Shown here: positions 13,148 to 13,272 of the stretch, piece by piece
Position numbering within the stretch: position 1 is the first letter of the stretch
How the letters are laid out: each line of letters begins with the position of its first letter
Source of the DNA: Avichristensenella sp031549105
GTDB taxonomy: Bacteria > Bacillota > Clostridia > Christensenellales > Aristaeellaceae
Direction of reading: 5' to 3'
DNA: 13,272 nucleotides
NCBI GenBank assembly: GCA_031549105.1
Contig: JAVBQK010000160.1
Location: 1-13,272, forward strand
Program-made: the position numbers and the translations under genes
The notes under the pieces: generated by a model
Database searches by the model: none
What the model saw: the letters and a program-made list of their open reading frames with translations, nothing else
Told to the model about the DNA's origin: nothing

Positions 13148-13272
13148 TTAGGCGTCAGCATCAGCCGCGCGCATGGCGGGGAGGACGCCTCTGGGGCTTT
13201 CGCGTACGAAGGTGCAGATTTCCAGTACTTCGGGCATTTCGGCGAAATCGGCTTCCACTTTGGCAAGGGCTT
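13148..13272 (-). CDS. C-terminal fragment of an LpxA-like acyltransferase (partial, cut by window edge)
   Basis: An open frame enters from the right edge and ends at TAA (13148-13150), giving 40 complete residues that begin ALAKVEADFAEMPEV and end in AADADA. The pattern PEV, then F, then RESPRGV is like the C-terminal helices of UDP-N-acetylglucosamine acyltransferase LpxA, where E. coli has PEVKAFTDFFARSTRGLI. LpxA adds the first acyl chain in lipid A synthesis. The acidic tail after RGV is longer than in E. coli. The left-handed beta-helix part, which would settle the identity, is outside the window, so the coding call is fair and the family call tentative. Confidence 0.5.
   Translation of the reverse strand, partial: ALAKVEADFAEMPEVLEICTFVRESPRGVLPAMRAADADA

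Overview
The window looks like a chromosomal piece of a GC-rich member of the Bacillota, most likely class Clostridia. The evidence is the run of strong GGAGG ribosome binding sites, gene starts that overlap the previous stop by 4 bases, a YtvI-like AI-2E family permease, a VanW protein with SH3 domains, and intracellular enzymes for plant-polysaccharide breakdown. The genus cannot be read from the sequence. A partial gene at the right edge looks like the end of LpxA, which would be unusual in a monoderm, so the envelope type is left open. Almost all coding is on the minus strand.

Layout, read in the direction of transcription (right to left). (1) 13148-13272: the C-terminal end of a gene cut by the window edge, LpxA-like. 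(2) 12706-13147: a non-coding leader of about 440 bases with several GC-rich palindromes and a possible small pseudoknot. (3) 12705 to 9512: two translationally coupled carbohydrate genes, a GH105 unsaturated rhamnogalacturonyl hydrolase and a GH112 galactoside phosphorylase. Together they suggest cytosolic dismantling of galactose-decorated rhamnogalacturonan-I fragments. (4) 9184-9465: a lone barstar-type ribonuclease inhibitor on the plus strand. It ends in a hairpin that can terminate both it and the convergent GH112 gene. (5) 9008 to 140: a probable six-gene unit, phosphoglucomutase, VanW/SH3 protein, AI-2E family permease, ribonuclease HII, YraN, and a very large membrane glycosyltransferase with two GT-C modules. 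(6) 1-139: an extremely C-rich stretch, G-rich in the transcript, just past the last stop codon.

The phosphoglucomutase supplies or drains glucose-1-phosphate for sugar-nucleotide synthesis. The VanW protein and the double glycosyltransferase work at or outside the membrane, so most of the long unit has an envelope flavour, with the housekeeping pair rnhB-yraN in the middle.

The most unusual things are: a 52-base two-hairpin repeat present at 5042-5093 and, in opposite orientation, at 12776-12827, with equal spacing and a compensatory base-pair change; the fusion of two GT-C glycosyltransferases with two beta-sandwich domains in one polypeptide; the GH105-GH112 pair; an orphan barstar that keeps nearly all barnase-contact residues; and the 19-base homopolymer with quadruplex potential. 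I did not find a clearly new defence or mobile system. There is no CRISPR array, tRNA, rRNA, transposase or integrase.
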